NCBI RefSeq assembly: GCF_024748615.1
Contig: NZ_CP087168.1
Location: forward strand, 5,146,001-5,210,000
Source: Pseudomonas sp. B21-048
Lineage (GTDB): Bacteria; Pseudomonadota; Gammaproteobacteria; Pseudomonadales; Pseudomonadaceae
DNA length: 64,000 nt
Direction: 5' to 3'
Numbering within the stretch: the stretch's first letter is position 1; the number at the start of each line of letters is the position of its first letter. This document shows, piece by piece, positions 9,565 through 19,532 of the stretch. The position numbers and the translations under genes are program-made. The notes under the pieces were generated by a model that was given only the letters and a program-made list of their open reading frames with translations, was not told the DNA's origin and did no database searches.

Positions 9565-10373
9565 AAGGGTTTCTCCAACACGGCGTAAACCACTTGATAA
9601 GTCGCCGGCAGTCCCTGTGCCTGACGAAATTGCTCATAAGCCTCGATCAAGCCGAGGATCCGCGCCCTGCCGGTCAAACCGCCCGGCCGACCGGGGTTCA
9701 GGTTATGCGCCCCAAGTGCCTTGAGCTCATGGGTCAGGCTGCGGACATCGGGGTAATGCAACACATGCGGCTGCGTTTCGAGGCTGACGACCTTCAAGCC
9801 GCTGCCCGCGCAAAGCTGTTGGTAAACACCGAACTCACGGAAGCGGTTGACGTGCACCATGCCGTCCACCTGACGCCAGCTGTCGCGCAATTCGTACAGC
9901 GTGCCTACACACAGACTAGCAAACGCGAAAATGCCGCCCGGTTTCAGCACGCGATACGCTTCATTGAGCACCGAGGCGAAATCCGCGCACCATTGCACCG
10001 CCAGGCTGGAGAAGACCAGGTCGCAGGTCGAATCCTGCAACGGCAAGCGCTCGGCATCGCCCGCGATGAAATGTGTGGCGCCGCCCAAGGGACGGGCGTG
10101 ATTGAGCATGCCTTCTGCAATATCAAGGGCCAGCCCGTTAGCGGCAGGAAAACGCTCACCCAAGGCACGGCTGAAATACCCGGTGCCGCAGCCCATATCC
10201 AGCCAACGAGCAGGAACAAAATCTTCCGGTAACCGATGCAACAACTCGCTGCCCACGTCGCGCTGTAATTCGGCCACGCTGTCGTAGCTCGCCGCCGCAC
10301 GGGAAAAGGATGCCGCCACCTGGCGTTTGTCGGGCAAGCCGCCGGGCAGGTTGGGAAGGGATAAATCAGTCAT
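9561..10373 (-). CDS. bioC: Malonyl-ACP O-methyltransferase BioC
   Basis: 270 residues from ATG 10373, which overlaps the bioH stop (sequence ATGACTGA), indicating translational coupling. The SAM-binding motif [15 protein letters not shown] is near residue 55, and the class I methyltransferase pattern continues with FSSLAVQWC. BioC methylates malonyl-ACP to disguise it as a fatty-acid primer for pimelate synthesis; BioH later removes the methyl ester. An upstream in-frame start at 10457 would add 28 residues within bioH and is unlikely. Confidence 0.96.
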   Translation of the reverse strand: MTDLSLPNLPGGLPDKRQVAASFSRAAASYDSVAELQRDVGSELLHRLPEDFVPARWLDMGCGTGYFSRALGERFPAANGLALDIAEGMLNHARPLGGATHFIAGDAERLPLQDSTCDLVFSSLAVQWCADFASVLNEAYRVLKPGGIFAFASLCVGTLYELRDSWRQVDGMVHVNRFREFGVYQQLCAGSGLKVVSLETQPHVLHYPDVRSLTHELKALGAHNLNPGRPGGLTGRARILGLIEAYEQFRQAQGLPATYQVVYAVLEKPL

Positions 10374-11097
10374 CACCGAACTCATGCAAAAAGGCCTGAA
10401 TCGCCCCCGCCACACCGTGGGGGTCCTCCAGAAGAAACGCGTGACTGGCCTGTTCAATCAGACCGATTTCGACATCCGGCAACAGTGCCAGCAAGTCCCC
10501 CGCCGCTTCGGCCGGGACCAGCCCGTCGAGACCGGCGAACAGATGCAATTGCGGGCCGCGAAACGCTTGCAACGCTTGTCGGGTATCCAATTGTGCGAGT
10601 AACTCCAGGCCGCTCATCAGCACCGGCGAAGACGTATGCGGTGCGCCAGCGAGCAACAGTCGCGACATCCCGCGCGGGTCTGCGGCACCTTGGGCGCACA
10701 GCAGCGAAAAACGTTTCAACGTCATGCGCGAGTCAGCCTTGCAGCCGGCCAGAAACGCATCGAAGGTCTCACCGAGCATCGCGCTCGGCCACTGCTCATG
10801 GGCGACAAAAGAAGGATTGCTCGCCAGGGTCACCAAGCCGCAGCAGCGGTCACCGCGTCGCGCCGCCAACTCGGACGCGAGCATTCCACCCAACGACCAG
10901 CCACCGAGCCAGGCATCCTGGGGCAGTGTCGAGTCCAACTCATCGAGCCATTCTTCAAGGTCGCTCGATTCCAGTTCCGGCAACGGCTCGATCTCGACGC
11001 GCAGATGCTCATCCAAACCCTGCAACGCGGCCGCCAAGGGTTCCAGCGGCGAAATCCCGAGACCCCAACCCGGCAGCAGAATCAGACGATCACGCAT
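10366..11097 (-). CDS. bioH: Pimeloyl-ACP methyl ester esterase BioH
   Basis: 243 residues from ATG 11097, whose ATGCGTGA overlaps the bioF stop. An alpha/beta hydrolase with oxyanion region LPGWG (8-12), nucleophile Ser68 in GGWSLGG, acid in FAGLDGLVP and His in SHAFLLEDP. It cleaves pimeloyl-ACP methyl ester to stop chain elongation, paired with the adjacent BioC. The gene is embedded between bioF and bioC with overlaps on both sides. Confidence 0.94.
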   Translation of the reverse strand: MRDRLILLPGWGLGISPLEPLAAALQGLDEHLRVEIEPLPELESSDLEEWLDELDSTLPQDAWLGGWSLGGMLASELAARRGDRCCGLVTLASNPSFVAHEQWPSAMLGETFDAFLAGCKADSRMTLKRFSLLCAQGAADPRGMSRLLLAGAPHTSSPVLMSGLELLAQLDTRQALQAFRGPQLHLFAGLDGLVPAEAAGDLLALLPDVEIGLIEQASHAFLLEDPHGVAGAIQAFLHEFGDD

Positions 11098-12268
11098 GGC
11101 TTGGCTCCGGTCCCAGTTGTTGAAAACAATCGGCCAGTCCATTTAACAATAGCTGTACCTGCGCCTCGCTGTGTGCGGCGGTCAGGGTCACCCGCAGACG
11201 AGCACTGCCGGCAGGCACGGTCGGTGGACGAATCGCAGTCACCATCAGCCCGCGTTCGCGCAGCATCTGTGACAGTCGAACCGCACGCCCGGCGTCGCCG
11301 ATCATGATCGGCTGGATCGGCGTGAAACTGTCCATCAACTCCAGGCCAATCTGTTCGGCGCCTTGGCGGAACTGCCGAATCAGCGTCTGCAGATGCTCAC
11401 GTCGCCAGTGTTCGCTGCGCAACAGCTCCAGGCTTTTCAGCGTCGCGCAGGCCAGCGCTGGCGGTTGGCTGGTGGTGTAGATATAAGGGCGAGCAAACTG
11501 GATCAGACTTTCGATCAACTCTTCGCTGCCGGCGACAAAAGCACCTGCCGTACCGAACGCCTTGCCGAGGGTGCCGACCAGTACCGGCACATCGTCCTGA
11601 CTCAGCCCGAAATGCTCGACGATCCCGCCGCCATTGGCACCCAGCGGACCAAAGCCGTGAGCGTCGTCGACCATCAGCCAAGCGCCTTTGGCCTTGGCTT
11701 CCCGCGCCAGCGCCGGCAGGTCGGCGATGTCACCGTCCATGCTGAACACGCCATCGGTGACCACCAGCGTATTGCCAGTGGCCTTCTCTAGGCGCTTGGC
11801 CAGACTGGCCGCGTCGTTATGCAGATAGCGATTGAAACGCGCTCCGGACAACAACCCAGCATCCAGCAACGACGCATGATTGAGCCGGTCTTCCAGCACC
11901 GTATCGCCCTGCCCGACCAATGCGGTGACCGCGCCGAGGTTGGCCATGTAACCGGTGGTGAACAGCAACGCTCGCGGGCGGCCGGTGAACTCGGCGAGGG
12001 CTTCTTCCAGTGCGTGATGCGGGCCGCTGTGGCCGATGACCAAATGCGAGGCCCCACCGCCTACGCCCCATTTCGAAGCGCCAGCGCGCCAGGCCTCGAT
12101 CACTAGCGGGTGATTGGCCAGGCCCAGGTAATCGTTGTTACAGAACGCCAGCAACGGCTGACCATCGACCACCACTTCCGGGCCCTGAGGACTCTCGAGT
12201 AATGGGCGCTGGCGATAAAGGTTTTCGGCACGACGGGCAGCAAGGCGCGCGCTGAGATCGAAAGACAT
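11090..12268 (-). CDS. bioF: 8-amino-7-oxononanoate synthase BioF
   Basis: 392 residues from ATG 12268. A fold-type I PLP enzyme of the alpha-oxoamine synthase family: [10 protein letters not shown] in the middle and the PLP lysine in GTLGKAFG. It condenses pimeloyl-ACP with alanine to form KAPA. The gene is separated from bioB by 135 bp containing an inverted repeat (12302-12387), unlike the overlapping junctions further down the operon. An in-frame extension to 12358 would run through that repeat and is rejected. Confidence 0.96.
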   Translation of the reverse strand: MSFDLSARLAARRAENLYRQRPLLESPQGPEVVVDGQPLLAFCNNDYLGLANHPLVIEAWRAGASKWGVGGGASHLVIGHSGPHHALEEALAEFTGRPRALLFTTGYMANLGAVTALVGQGDTVLEDRLNHASLLDAGLLSGARFNRYLHNDAASLAKRLEKATGNTLVVTDGVFSMDGDIADLPALAREAKAKGAWLMVDDAHGFGPLGANGGGIVEHFGLSQDDVPVLVGTLGKAFGTAGAFVAGSEELIESLIQFARPYIYTTSQPPALACATLKSLELLRSEHWRREHLQTLIRQFRQGAEQIGLELMDSFTPIQPIMIGDAGRAVRLSQMLRERGLMVTAIRPPTVPAGSARLRVTLTAAHSEAQVQLLLNGLADCFQQLGPEPSHA

Positions 12269-12301
12269 GCAGACCTCGCGAGTAGGAAGAAACGACGAGC
12301 C

Positions 12302-12387
12302 CTGTAGGAGCTGCCGAAGGCTGCGATCTTTTGATCTTGCCCTTAAAAACAAAATCAAAAGGTCGCAGCCTTCGGCAGCTCCTACAA
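12302..12387. repeat. Inverted repeat of the TAGGAGCTGCCGAAGG family
   Basis: Arms CTGTAGGAGCTGCCGAAGG (left) and its complement ending CTCCTACAA (right) form a long hairpin between bioB and bioF. A related copy is at 33421-33494. Confidence 0.85.
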
Positions 12388-12403
12388 AGAAGCCTGAGCG
12401 GGG

Positions 12404-13459
12404 TCAGACAGCAGCGTTATAGAACTGCTCGCTGCTCTTCTGCTCCACCAGTGCCTGCTCGATGGCGGCCTGATGCACTTCGTCGGCGTGCTCTTCGCGG
12501 GCTTCCGGCAGGATGCCCAGACGCGAGAACAATTGCATGTCCTTGTCCGCCTGCGGGTTGGCGGTGGTCAGCAGTTTTTCGCCGTAGAAAATCGAGTTGG
12601 CGCCGGCAAAGAACGCCAAGGCCTGCATCTGCTCGTTCATCGCTTCGCGGCCGGCGGACAGACGCACGTGGGATTTCGGCATCAGGATGCGGGCGACCGC
12701 GAGCATGCGGATGAAGTCGAACGGGTCGACGTCATCGGCATTTTCCAGCGGCGTACCGGCAACTTTCACCAGCATGTTGATCGGCACCGATTCTGGATGC
12801 TCGGGCAGGTTGGCCAGCTGGATCAGCAGGTTGGCGCGGTCGTCGAGGGACTCACCCATGCCAAGAATGCCGCCGGAGCAGATCTTCATTCCAGAATCAC
12901 GCACATAGGCCAGGGTTTGCAGGCGTTCGCTGTACGTACGGGTGGTGATGATGCTGCCGTAGAATTCAGGCGAGGTGTCGAGGTTGTGGTTGTAGTAGTC
13001 GAGACCGGCCTTGGCCAGTGCTTCGGTCTGATCCTGATCCAGGCGACCGAGGGTCATGCAGGTTTCCAGACCCAGCGCTTTCACGCCTTCGACCATCTTC
13101 AGCACGTAAGGCATGTCTTTGGCCGACGGGTGTTTCCACGCCGCGCCCATGCAGAAACGGGTCGAACCGATGGCCTTGGCGCGAGCGGCCTCTTCGAGGA
13201 CCTTCTGCACTTCCATCAGTTTTTCTTTTTCCAGGCCGGTGTTGTAGTGACCGGACTGCGGACAATATTTGCAATCTTCTGGGCAAGCACCGGTTTTGAT
13301 CGACAGCAGCGTCGAGACCTGGACGCGGTTGGCGTCGAAGTGCGCGCGGTGCACCGTCTGCGCCTGGAACAACAGGTCGTTGAATGGCTGAACGAAGAGT
13401 GCTTTGACTTCGGCCAAAGACCAGTCATGACGCAGGGTTGCAGTGGTGCTGGCGCTCAT
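12404..13459 (-). CDS. bioB: Biotin synthase BioB
   Basis: 351 residues from ATG 13459. The radical SAM motif is C59-x3-C63-x2-C66 (ACPEDCKYC), preceded by the usual N-terminal helix, and YYNHNLDTS and GGILGMGE are family signatures. It inserts sulphur into dethiobiotin using SAM and its own [2Fe-2S] cluster. First gene of the bio operon; a consensus-like promoter lies at 13533-13561. The frame continues upstream to 13561, but those residues overlap the promoter and comF and do not match the family. Confidence 0.97.
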   Translation of the reverse strand: MSASTTATLRHDWSLAEVKALFVQPFNDLLFQAQTVHRAHFDANRVQVSTLLSIKTGACPEDCKYCPQSGHYNTGLEKEKLMEVQKVLEEAARAKAIGSTRFCMGAAWKHPSAKDMPYVLKMVEGVKALGLETCMTLGRLDQDQTEALAKAGLDYYNHNLDTSPEFYGSIITTRTYSERLQTLAYVRDSGMKICSGGILGMGESLDDRANLLIQLANLPEHPESVPINMLVKVAGTPLENADDVDPFDFIRMLAVARILMPKSHVRLSAGREAMNEQMQALAFFAGANSIFYGEKLLTTANPQADKDMQLFSRLGILPEAREEHADEVHQAAIEQALVEQKSSEQFYNAAV

Positions 13460-13532
13460 GGGCGTTTCCTTGTTTATGCTTGGCAAGCGGCTGGGGAATG
13501 GAATACCCACAGACGCGACACGGATGTTCGGC

Positions 13533-13561
13533 ATATTTAAGGAAGAGCGATGCGCTGTCAA
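13533..13561 (-). promoter_or_regulatory. Sigma70-type promoter for the bioBFHCD operon
   Basis: On the minus strand, TTGACA (13556-13561), a 17-bp spacer, then AAATAT (13533-13538). It lies about 75-100 bp upstream of the bioB ATG and its -35 box falls within the first codons of the divergent comF gene (ATG at 13550). Confidence 0.6.
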
Positions 13562-14290
13562 CCACGATACGAAGACCAGGTTTACATCTGGTTAAAAAAC
13601 AAACAAAGCTGTTTGCTCTGTGCAGAAGCGGCGGACGACACCACGCCAATCTGCATGGCCTGCGAAACCGAGTTGCCTTGGCTGGGCGACCACTGTCGAA
13701 CCTGCGCCCTGCCCTTGCCTGCCATGGGCCTGACGTGCGGCCAATGCTTGAAACATCCGCCAGCCTTCGAGCGGGTCGCAGCACCCTGGACTTACAGCTT
13801 TCCCGTCGACAGTTTGATCACCCGTTTCAAACACAGCGCGAAGTGGCCGTTCGGCCGCCTGCTCGCCGAACTTCTCGCTCAATTCCTGCAACATCGCTTC
13901 GATGAGGATCTGGACCGGCCCGATGCGCTGATCCCGGTGCCGCTGGCCACCAAACGTCTGCACAAGCGGGGTTTCAACCAGGCGGCGATGCTCGCTCGCT
14001 GGCTCAGCGTCAGCCTCGACATTCCTTGTGATGAAACGCTGTTGCTGAGGATTCAGGACACCAGCGCGCAACAAGAGCTGAATGCCGACGCCCGTAAAAA
14101 GAACCTGCGCCACGCCTTTGCCTTGGCCCCCGCGGCCTCGATCAAGGGTCGCCACTTCGCATTGGTCGACGATGTGCTAACCACCGGCGCCACCGCCCAG
14201 GCCCTGGCTCGCTTGTTGATGGAGGCGGGCGCCGCGCGAGTCGATGTCTACTGCCTGGCCCGCACCCCCAAACCTGGCGATGGGGTCTGA
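13550..14290 (+). CDS. comF: ComF-family phosphoribosyltransferase-like protein
   Basis: 246 residues; ATG preceded by AAGGAAG. The N-terminal third carries four CxxC-type Cys pairs (CLLC, CMAC, CRTC, CGQC) typical of a ComF zinc region. The C-terminal half is a phosphoribosyltransferase fold with the PRPP loop [12 protein letters not shown]. ComF-type proteins are tied to DNA uptake/recombination, and in some bacteria to late competence. Divergent from bioB with only about 90 bp between the start codons. Enzymatic substrate unknown. Confidence 0.9.
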   Translation: MRCQPRYEDQVYIWLKNKQSCLLCAEAADDTTPICMACETELPWLGDHCRTCALPLPAMGLTCGQCLKHPPAFERVAAPWTYSFPVDSLITRFKHSAKWPFGRLLAELLAQFLQHRFDEDLDRPDALIPVPLATKRLHKRGFNQAAMLARWLSVSLDIPCDETLLLRIQDTSAQQELNADARKKNLRHAFALAPAASIKGRHFALVDDVLTTGATAQALARLLMEAGAARVDVYCLARTPKPGDGV

Positions 14291-14353
14291 CTTGACTCTC
14301 GTACGCCAAGCCGCCAACGTCTTCCCCATTGTCATAGCCCAAAGCGTCTCGCC

Positions 14354-15118
14354 ATGTCCTTGCCTACGTTGTTGTCCCAGCACATTGTCCGCCGCCCGCA
14401 GCGCATCGCGTTGCTGCAACACATCGCCGAACAAGGCTCCATCACCCGCGCCGCGAAAAGCGCAGGCCTGAGTTACAAAGCCGCGTGGGACGCCATTGAT
14501 GAGATGAACAACCTCGCGCAGAAACCGCTGGTGGAGCGTAGCGTCGGTGGCAAGGGCGGCGGGGGCGCCAAACTGTCCAGCGAAGGCGAACGCGTGTTGC
14601 GTCTGTATCAAAAGCTGCAAGCCTTGCAGGCCCAGGTGCTGGAAGCTGCTGAAGAGGCCAGTGACCTGGGCTTGCTCGGGCGACTGATGCTCAGAACCAG
14701 CGCACGCAACCAACTGCACGGCAAGGTCGTGGCGATCGATACACAAGGGCGCAACGACCGCATCCGTCTTGAACTGGCCGAAGGCTTGCGTATCGATGCG
14801 CAGATCACTCACGACAGCACTCTGCGCCTGGAACTGCAAACCGGCACCGAAGTGGTGGCACTGATCAAGGCCGGTTGGCTGGAATTGCTGGGTATCGATC
14901 AAGCCGCGACGCCCGGCAACAATTGCCTGAAGGGCACGATTGAAGAAATCCTCGACGCCGAAGACGGTCCCAGCGAAGTGCGCATCGGCCTGCCCAATGG
15001 CCAGACACTCTGCGCCCTGGCCGAGCAACCGCACCTGAAAACCCTCGAACTCACCGCTGGCAAACCCGTTCTTGTGCAATTCGCGCCGTCCAATATTCTT
15101 CTCGGGACACCGCTCTGA
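14354..15118 (+). CDS. modE: ModE-type molybdate-responsive regulator with C-terminal TOBE domains
   Basis: 254 residues. The N-terminal winged helix (about 20-120) matches ModE (ITRAAKSAGLSYKAAWDAIDEMN), and two TOBE/Mop-like oxyanion-binding repeats follow (about 125-190 and 195-254). Such proteins sense molybdate and control mod transport and molybdoenzyme genes. No mod transport genes are in the window, so its targets are elsewhere. It lies alone between comF and the PhoX-like gene on the same strand. Confidence 0.9.
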   Translation: MSLPTLLSQHIVRRPQRIALLQHIAEQGSITRAAKSAGLSYKAAWDAIDEMNNLAQKPLVERSVGGKGGGGAKLSSEGERVLRLYQKLQALQAQVLEAAEEASDLGLLGRLMLRTSARNQLHGKVVAIDTQGRNDRIRLELAEGLRIDAQITHDSTLRLELQTGTEVVALIKAGWLELLGIDQAATPGNNCLKGTIEEILDAEDGPSEVRIGLPNGQTLCALAEQPHLKTLELTAGKPVLVQFAPSNILLGTPL

Positions 15119-15186
15119 TCAGCGCTGCAACAAAACCTTCATCAGTCACCATTATGGTGACTGCAAAAACCCGCAGGGAGCCTGAT

Positions 15187-17088
15187 GTGAGCCTATTAGA
15201 AGACAACCAACCGACCGACCTCGAAAAGATGGTCGGTCTCAGCCGTCGTGGTTTTATCAGCGCCGGCGCCCTCTGCGGTGCAGCGATGTTTCTCGGTGGC
15301 AACCTGCTGAGTCGCAGCGTGCTGGCCGCCAGCGTCAGCGCGGGATCCAGCAAACTGTTGGGTTTCGACAGCATCGCCGCCGCCACGACCGACACCATTA
15401 CCCTGCCGCCGGGCTACAAGTCTTCGGTATTGATCAGCTGGGGCCAGCCACTGCAAAAGAATGGCCCGGCGTTCGACCCGAGCGGTAACGGCACCGCCGA
15501 GCATCAGGAAGTCCAGTTCGGCGACAATAACGACGGCATGAGCCTGTTCGAATTCCCCGGTGACAAAGACCGGGCGCTGATGGCGATCAACAACGAATAC
15601 ACCAACTACCGTTACCTCTACCCCCACGGCGGCACGCCGCAATCGGCAGAAGATGTGCGCAAGGCCCTGGCCTGTGAAGGGGTGTCGGTGATCGAAGTGC
15701 AGCGCAGGAACGGCCAATGGCAGTTCGTCCAGGGCTCGCGCTACAACCGGCGCATTCACGGTAACGCGCCGATCAGCCTGAGCGGTCCGGCGGCCGGTCA
15801 CGAGTTGATGAAAACCAGCGCCGACAAACACGGCAAGAACGTCCTCGGCACCTTCCAGAATTGCGCCAATGGCAAGACGCCGTGGGGCACTTACCTCACC
15901 TGCGAAGAGAACTTCACCGACTGCTTCGGCAGCAGCAATGCCGAGCAGAAGTTCGACGCCGCGCAGAAACGCTACGGCGCGGTGGCCGCCAGCAAAGAGA
16001 TCAACTGGCATCAACACGATCCGCGCTTCGACCTGGCGAAGAACCCCAACGAACTCAATCGTCATGGCTGGGTGGTGGAAATCGACCCGTTCGATCCGCA
16101 ATCGACGCCGGTCAAACGCACCGCACTGGGCCGCTTCAAACATGAAAACGCCGCCCTGGCCGAAACCAACGACGGTCGCGCCGTGGTGTACATGGGCGAC
16201 GACGAACGTGGCGAGTTCATCTATAAATTCGTCAGCCGCGACAAGATCAACCACAAAACCCCCAAGGCCAACCGCGACCTGCTGGATCACGGCACCTTGT
16301 ACGTGGCGCGTTTCGACGCGGGCGACAGCAATGCCGACCACCCGAAAGGCCAGGGCCAGTGGATCGAACTGACCCACGGCAAGAATGGCATCGATGCCAG
16401 CAGCGGCTTTGCCGATCAGGCCGAAGTGCTGATTCATGCCCGCCTCGCCGCCAGCGTTGCGAGCGCCACGCGTATGGACCGTCCGGAATGGATCGTTGTC
16501 AGCCCCAAGGATGGCCAGGTTTATTGCACCCTGACCAACAACGCCAAACGTGGCGAAGAAGGCCAGCCGGTGGGCGGGCCGAACCCGCGCACGAAGAACG
16601 TCTACGGGCAGATCCTGCGCTGGCGCACCGATCGCGACGATCACGGCTCGAAAAGCTTTGCCTGGGACCTGTTTGTGGTTGCCGGCAACCCGGGCGTCCA
16701 CGCCGGCACGCCGAAGGGCGGTTCGTCGAACATCACCCCGCAGAACATGTTCAACAGCCCGGACGGCCTGGGCTTCGACAAGGCCGGACGTCTGTGGATT
16801 CTCACGGATGGCGATTCGAGCAACGCCGGTGACTTCGCGGGCATGGGCAATAACCAGATGCTCTGTGCCGACCCGGTGACGGGCGAGATTCGCCGCTTCA
16901 TGGTCGGGCCGGTGGGCTGCGAGGTGACGGGGATCAGCTTCTCGCCGGATCAGAAAACCTTGTTCGTCGGGATTCAGCATCCGGGGGAAAACGGTGGCTC
17001 GACCTTCCCGGAGCATCTGCTTAACGGCAAGCCGCGGTCTTCGGTAATGGCGATTTCCCGCGAGGATGGCGGGATCGTCGGCGCCTGA
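15187..17088 (+). CDS. PhoX-family phosphatase (DUF839), Tat-exported
   Basis: 633 residues from a GTG start at 15187, preceded by AGGGAG with a 6-nt spacer; an upstream ATG at 15154 would place 11 residues ahead of the signal and lacks a better RBS. The N-terminus carries a twin-arginine signal (LSRRGFISAGALCGAAMFLGG, Arg about 20-21), so export is in folded form. The body is the DUF839/PhoX beta-propeller pattern, with acidic stretches (CEENF, MGDDERGEF, PDGLGFDKAGRLWILTDGD) suited to calcium binding. PhoX enzymes are calcium/iron phosphomonoesterases; this branch is poorly characterised and could have another substrate. Confidence 0.85.
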   Translation: MSLLEDNQPTDLEKMVGLSRRGFISAGALCGAAMFLGGNLLSRSVLAASVSAGSSKLLGFDSIAAATTDTITLPPGYKSSVLISWGQPLQKNGPAFDPSGNGTAEHQEVQFGDNNDGMSLFEFPGDKDRALMAINNEYTNYRYLYPHGGTPQSAEDVRKALACEGVSVIEVQRRNGQWQFVQGSRYNRRIHGNAPISLSGPAAGHELMKTSADKHGKNVLGTFQNCANGKTPWGTYLTCEENFTDCFGSSNAEQKFDAAQKRYGAVAASKEINWHQHDPRFDLAKNPNELNRHGWVVEIDPFDPQSTPVKRTALGRFKHENAALAETNDGRAVVYMGDDERGEFIYKFVSRDKINHKTPKANRDLLDHGTLYVARFDAGDSNADHPKGQGQWIELTHGKNGIDASSGFADQAEVLIHARLAASVASATRMDRPEWIVVSPKDGQVYCTLTNNAKRGEEGQPVGGPNPRTKNVYGQILRWRTDRDDHGSKSFAWDLFVVAGNPGVHAGTPKGGSSNITPQNMFNSPDGLGFDKAGRLWILTDGDSSNAGDFAGMGNNQMLCADPVTGEIRRFMVGPVGCEVTGISFSPDQKTLFVGIQHPGENGGSTFPEHLLNGKPRSSVMAISREDGGIVGA

Positions 17089-17104
17089 TAAACGCCCCCT
17101 TCAT

Positions 17105-17211
17105 GATCGTTCCCACGCTCTGCGTGGGAATGCAGCCCGGGACGCTCTGCCTCCCAAAATCGGACGCGAAGCGTCCGGTGAGGCATTCCCACGCAGAGCG
17201 TGGGAACGATC
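17105..17211. repeat. GATCGTTCCCACGC-type inverted repeat element
   Basis: Left arm GATCGTTCCCACGCTCTGCG, internal GCGTCC inverted pairs, right arm the complement of the left. The element separates the PhoX-like gene and srkA. Further copies: 22897-22981, 34398-34428, 47407-47434 (half) and 62232-62262. Confidence 0.9.
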
Positions 17212-17296
17212 CAATGGGAACGATCCACCTAAAGAAGCCCTGTCTGCGCTACCATGTTTGGCCCGACGCGGCAGCCTGCTGCGCGCAGGAGTCAGC

Positions 17297-18271
17297 ATGG
17301 CCCACCCGTTTGCAACGCTCACCCCAGACCTCGTGCTCGATGCCGTCGAAAGCATCGGCTTTCTCAGCGACGCCCGCATTCTGGCGCTCAACAGCTACGA
17401 GAACCGTGTCTATCAGGTCGGCATCGAAGACTCCGAGCCGCTGATCGCCAAGTTCTACCGCCCGCAACGCTGGACCAACGAAGCGATTCTCGAAGAACAC
17501 CAATTCACCTTCGAACTCGCCGAGTGCGACGTACCGGTGGTCGCGCCGATGATCCACAACGGTGCCAGCCTGCACGAACACAACGGTTTCCGTTTCACTC
17601 TGTTTCCCCGTCGTGGCGGCCGTGCGCCGGAGCCGGGCAATCTCGACCAGCTGTATCGCCTGGGGCAACTGCTCGGTCGGCTGCACGCGGTCGGTGCTAC
17701 AAAACCGTTCGAACACCGCGAAGCGCTGGGAGTGAAGAACTTCGGTCAGGACTCGCTGACGACATTGCTCGAAGGCAATTTCGTACCCAAAAGTTTGCTA
17801 CCGGCCTACGAGTCCGTGGCCCGCGACCTGCTCAAGCGTGTCGAAGAGGTCTACAAGGCCACGCCGCACCAGAACATCCGCATGCACGGCGATTGCCACC
17901 CCGGCAACATGATGTGCCGCGATGAGATGTTCCACATCGTCGACCTCGACGACTGCCGCATGGGCCCGGCGGTGCAGGATATCTGGATGATGTTGGCGGG
18001 CGATCGTCAGGAATGTCTGGGGCAGTTGTCGGAATTGATGGACGGCTACAACGAATTCCACGACTTCGACCCCCGGGAACTGGCGCTGATCGAACCGCTG
18101 CGCGCCTTGCGCCTGATGCACTACAGCGCCTGGCTCGCCCGTCGCTGGGATGACCCGGCCTTCCCTCGCAGCTTTCCGTGGTTCGGCACCGAGCGGTATT
18201 GGGGCGATCAAGTGCTGGCGCTGCGTGAACAACTCGCCGCACTCAACGAAGAACCACTGAAGCTCTTCTAA
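17297..18271 (+). CDS. srkA: Stress response serine/threonine kinase SrkA (YihE/RdoA)
   Basis: 324 residues from ATG 17297. An aminoglycoside-phosphotransferase/choline-kinase-like fold with the catalytic HGDCHPGNMM and metal-binding IVDLDDCRMGP motifs. SrkA-type kinases counter stress-related cell death in E. coli; the Pseudomonas orthologue is annotated YihE. Frame continues upstream to 17066 but crosses the repeat and is not coding-like. Flanked on both sides by inverted repeats. Confidence 0.92.
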   Translation: MAHPFATLTPDLVLDAVESIGFLSDARILALNSYENRVYQVGIEDSEPLIAKFYRPQRWTNEAILEEHQFTFELAECDVPVVAPMIHNGASLHEHNGFRFTLFPRRGGRAPEPGNLDQLYRLGQLLGRLHAVGATKPFEHREALGVKNFGQDSLTTLLEGNFVPKSLLPAYESVARDLLKRVEEVYKATPHQNIRMHGDCHPGNMMCRDEMFHIVDLDDCRMGPAVQDIWMMLAGDRQECLGQLSELMDGYNEFHDFDPRELALIEPLRALRLMHYSAWLARRWDDPAFPRSFPWFGTERYWGDQVLALREQLAALNEEPLKLF

Positions 18272-18282
18272 ACACACCAGAC

Positions 18283-18375
18283 CTGTAGGAGCGAGGCTTG
18301 CCCGCGAAGAACGATGATGCGGTTCGTCAGACAAACCGCGTTATCGTTCTTCGCGGGCAAGCCTCGCGCCTACAA
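18283..18375. repeat. REP inverted pair after srkA
   Basis: CTGTAGGAGCGAGGCTTGCC (left) and GGCAAGCCTCGCGCCTAC (right) with an inner inverted region (TTCGCGGGCAAG). It may also end the srkA transcript. Confidence 0.88.
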
Positions 18376-18432
18376 AAATCACAACACATCTATACAATCC
18401 CCTCTTTGTTAGCTGCCTAAGCAAGGATTCTC

Positions 18433-19317
18433 ATGCAAGCCGCCAACCCGCGTCGCGGGTACATCCTGGGCCTGAGTGCCTACATCATCTGGGGACTGTT
18501 CCCGCTCTACTTCAAAGCCATCGCCAGCGTGCCCGCCGTGGAGATCATCATCCACCGAGTGCTGTGGTCCGCGCTGTTCGGCGCTTTGCTGCTGCTGGTC
18601 TGGAAGCATCCCGGCTGGTGGCGCGAACTGCGTGAGAACCCAAGGCGACTGGCGATTCTGGCCCTGAGCGGTACGCTGATCGCGGCCAACTGGCTGACCT
18701 ACGTCTGGTCGGTGAACAACGGACGCATGCTCGAAGCCAGCCTCGGTTACTACATCAACCCGCTGGTCAACGTGCTGTTGGGGATGCTGATCCTCGGCGA
18801 ACGGCTGCGGCGTATGCAATGGATCGCCGTGGGCCTGGCAGCGGTCGGTGTTGCGCAACAAGTGTGGCAAGTCGGCAGCCTGCCGTGGGTGTCACTGGTA
18901 CTGGCATTGACCTTCGGCTTCTACGGACTGATCCGCAAACAGGCACCGGTCAAGGCGCTGCCGGGGCTGGTGGTGGAAACCTGGATGCTGGTGCCGATTG
19001 CCGTCGCCTGGCTGCTGTTCAATCCGACGGCGAGCAGTGCGCAAGCCGAATTCTGGACCACCTCTGAAGCCTGGTGGCTGGTGGCGGCCGGTCCGGTGAC
19101 GCTGGTGCCGCTGGTGTGTTTCAACGCCGCCGCCCGGCACTTGCCCTATACCACCCTCGGATTTCTCCAGTACCTGGCGCCGACGCTGGTGTTGTTGCAA
19201 GCCGTTCTGCTGTTTGGCGAGCACTTGTCGTCCAGCACGCTGGTGGCGTTCATCTTTATCTGGGCCGGTTTGGCGGTTTACAGCATCGATGCGTGGATAA
19301 GTCTGCGCCGCCGCTGA
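18433..19317 (+). CDS. rarD: RarD/EamA-family permease
   Basis: 294 residues with ten hydrophobic segments in two EamA-like halves, beginning RGYILGLSAYIIWGLFPLYFK as in RarD (predicted chloramphenicol-sensitivity-type drug/metabolite transporter). Inner membrane. The natural substrate is not established. ATG at 18433 follows AAGGAT. A monocistronic gene on the plus strand, convergent with the GcvR-like gene. Confidence 0.88.
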   Translation: MQAANPRRGYILGLSAYIIWGLFPLYFKAIASVPAVEIIIHRVLWSALFGALLLLVWKHPGWWRELRENPRRLAILALSGTLIAANWLTYVWSVNNGRMLEASLGYYINPLVNVLLGMLILGERLRRMQWIAVGLAAVGVAQQVWQVGSLPWVSLVLALTFGFYGLIRKQAPVKALPGLVVETWMLVPIAVAWLLFNPTASSAQAEFWTTSEAWWLVAAGPVTLVPLVCFNAAARHLPYTTLGFLQYLAPTLVLLQAVLLFGEHLSSSTLVAFIFIWAGLAVYSIDAWISLRRR

Positions 19318-19532
19318 TCAGAAAACGTACAAACCTCTACAGGCCACGTCTCTCGAGGCCTGCATCCATCCTTCCCAAGGTTATCCACAGTGTGATCCCC
19401 GGCGTTTGTGCGCAAGTCACTGAAACTGCTGGTTTTTTGATCAGATCCTGAAGAGCCCCGATCAGCGTGGCCTGGCGAGGTATCTCTACAGGTTATCCAC
19501 AGGCAGGTGCACGTATAACTTGGATAACCTTT
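19318..19532. repeat. Intergenic region with two perfect DnaA boxes, related to the 51-kb array
   Basis: Two TTATCCACA 9-mers at 19381-19389 and 19493-19501, 112 bp apart and in the same orientation. Between them GTTTTTTGATCAGA (19432-19445) is identical to a segment at 51451-51464 in the larger DnaA-box array. No gene seen in this stretch; it lies between convergent rarD and the GcvR-like gene. Confidence 0.6.

Noticed and set aside
15196..17016. A 606-codon minus-strand frame opposite the PhoX-like gene
   Set aside because: Antisense shadow without RBS or motifs; the Tat signal and DUF839 pattern are on the plus strand.
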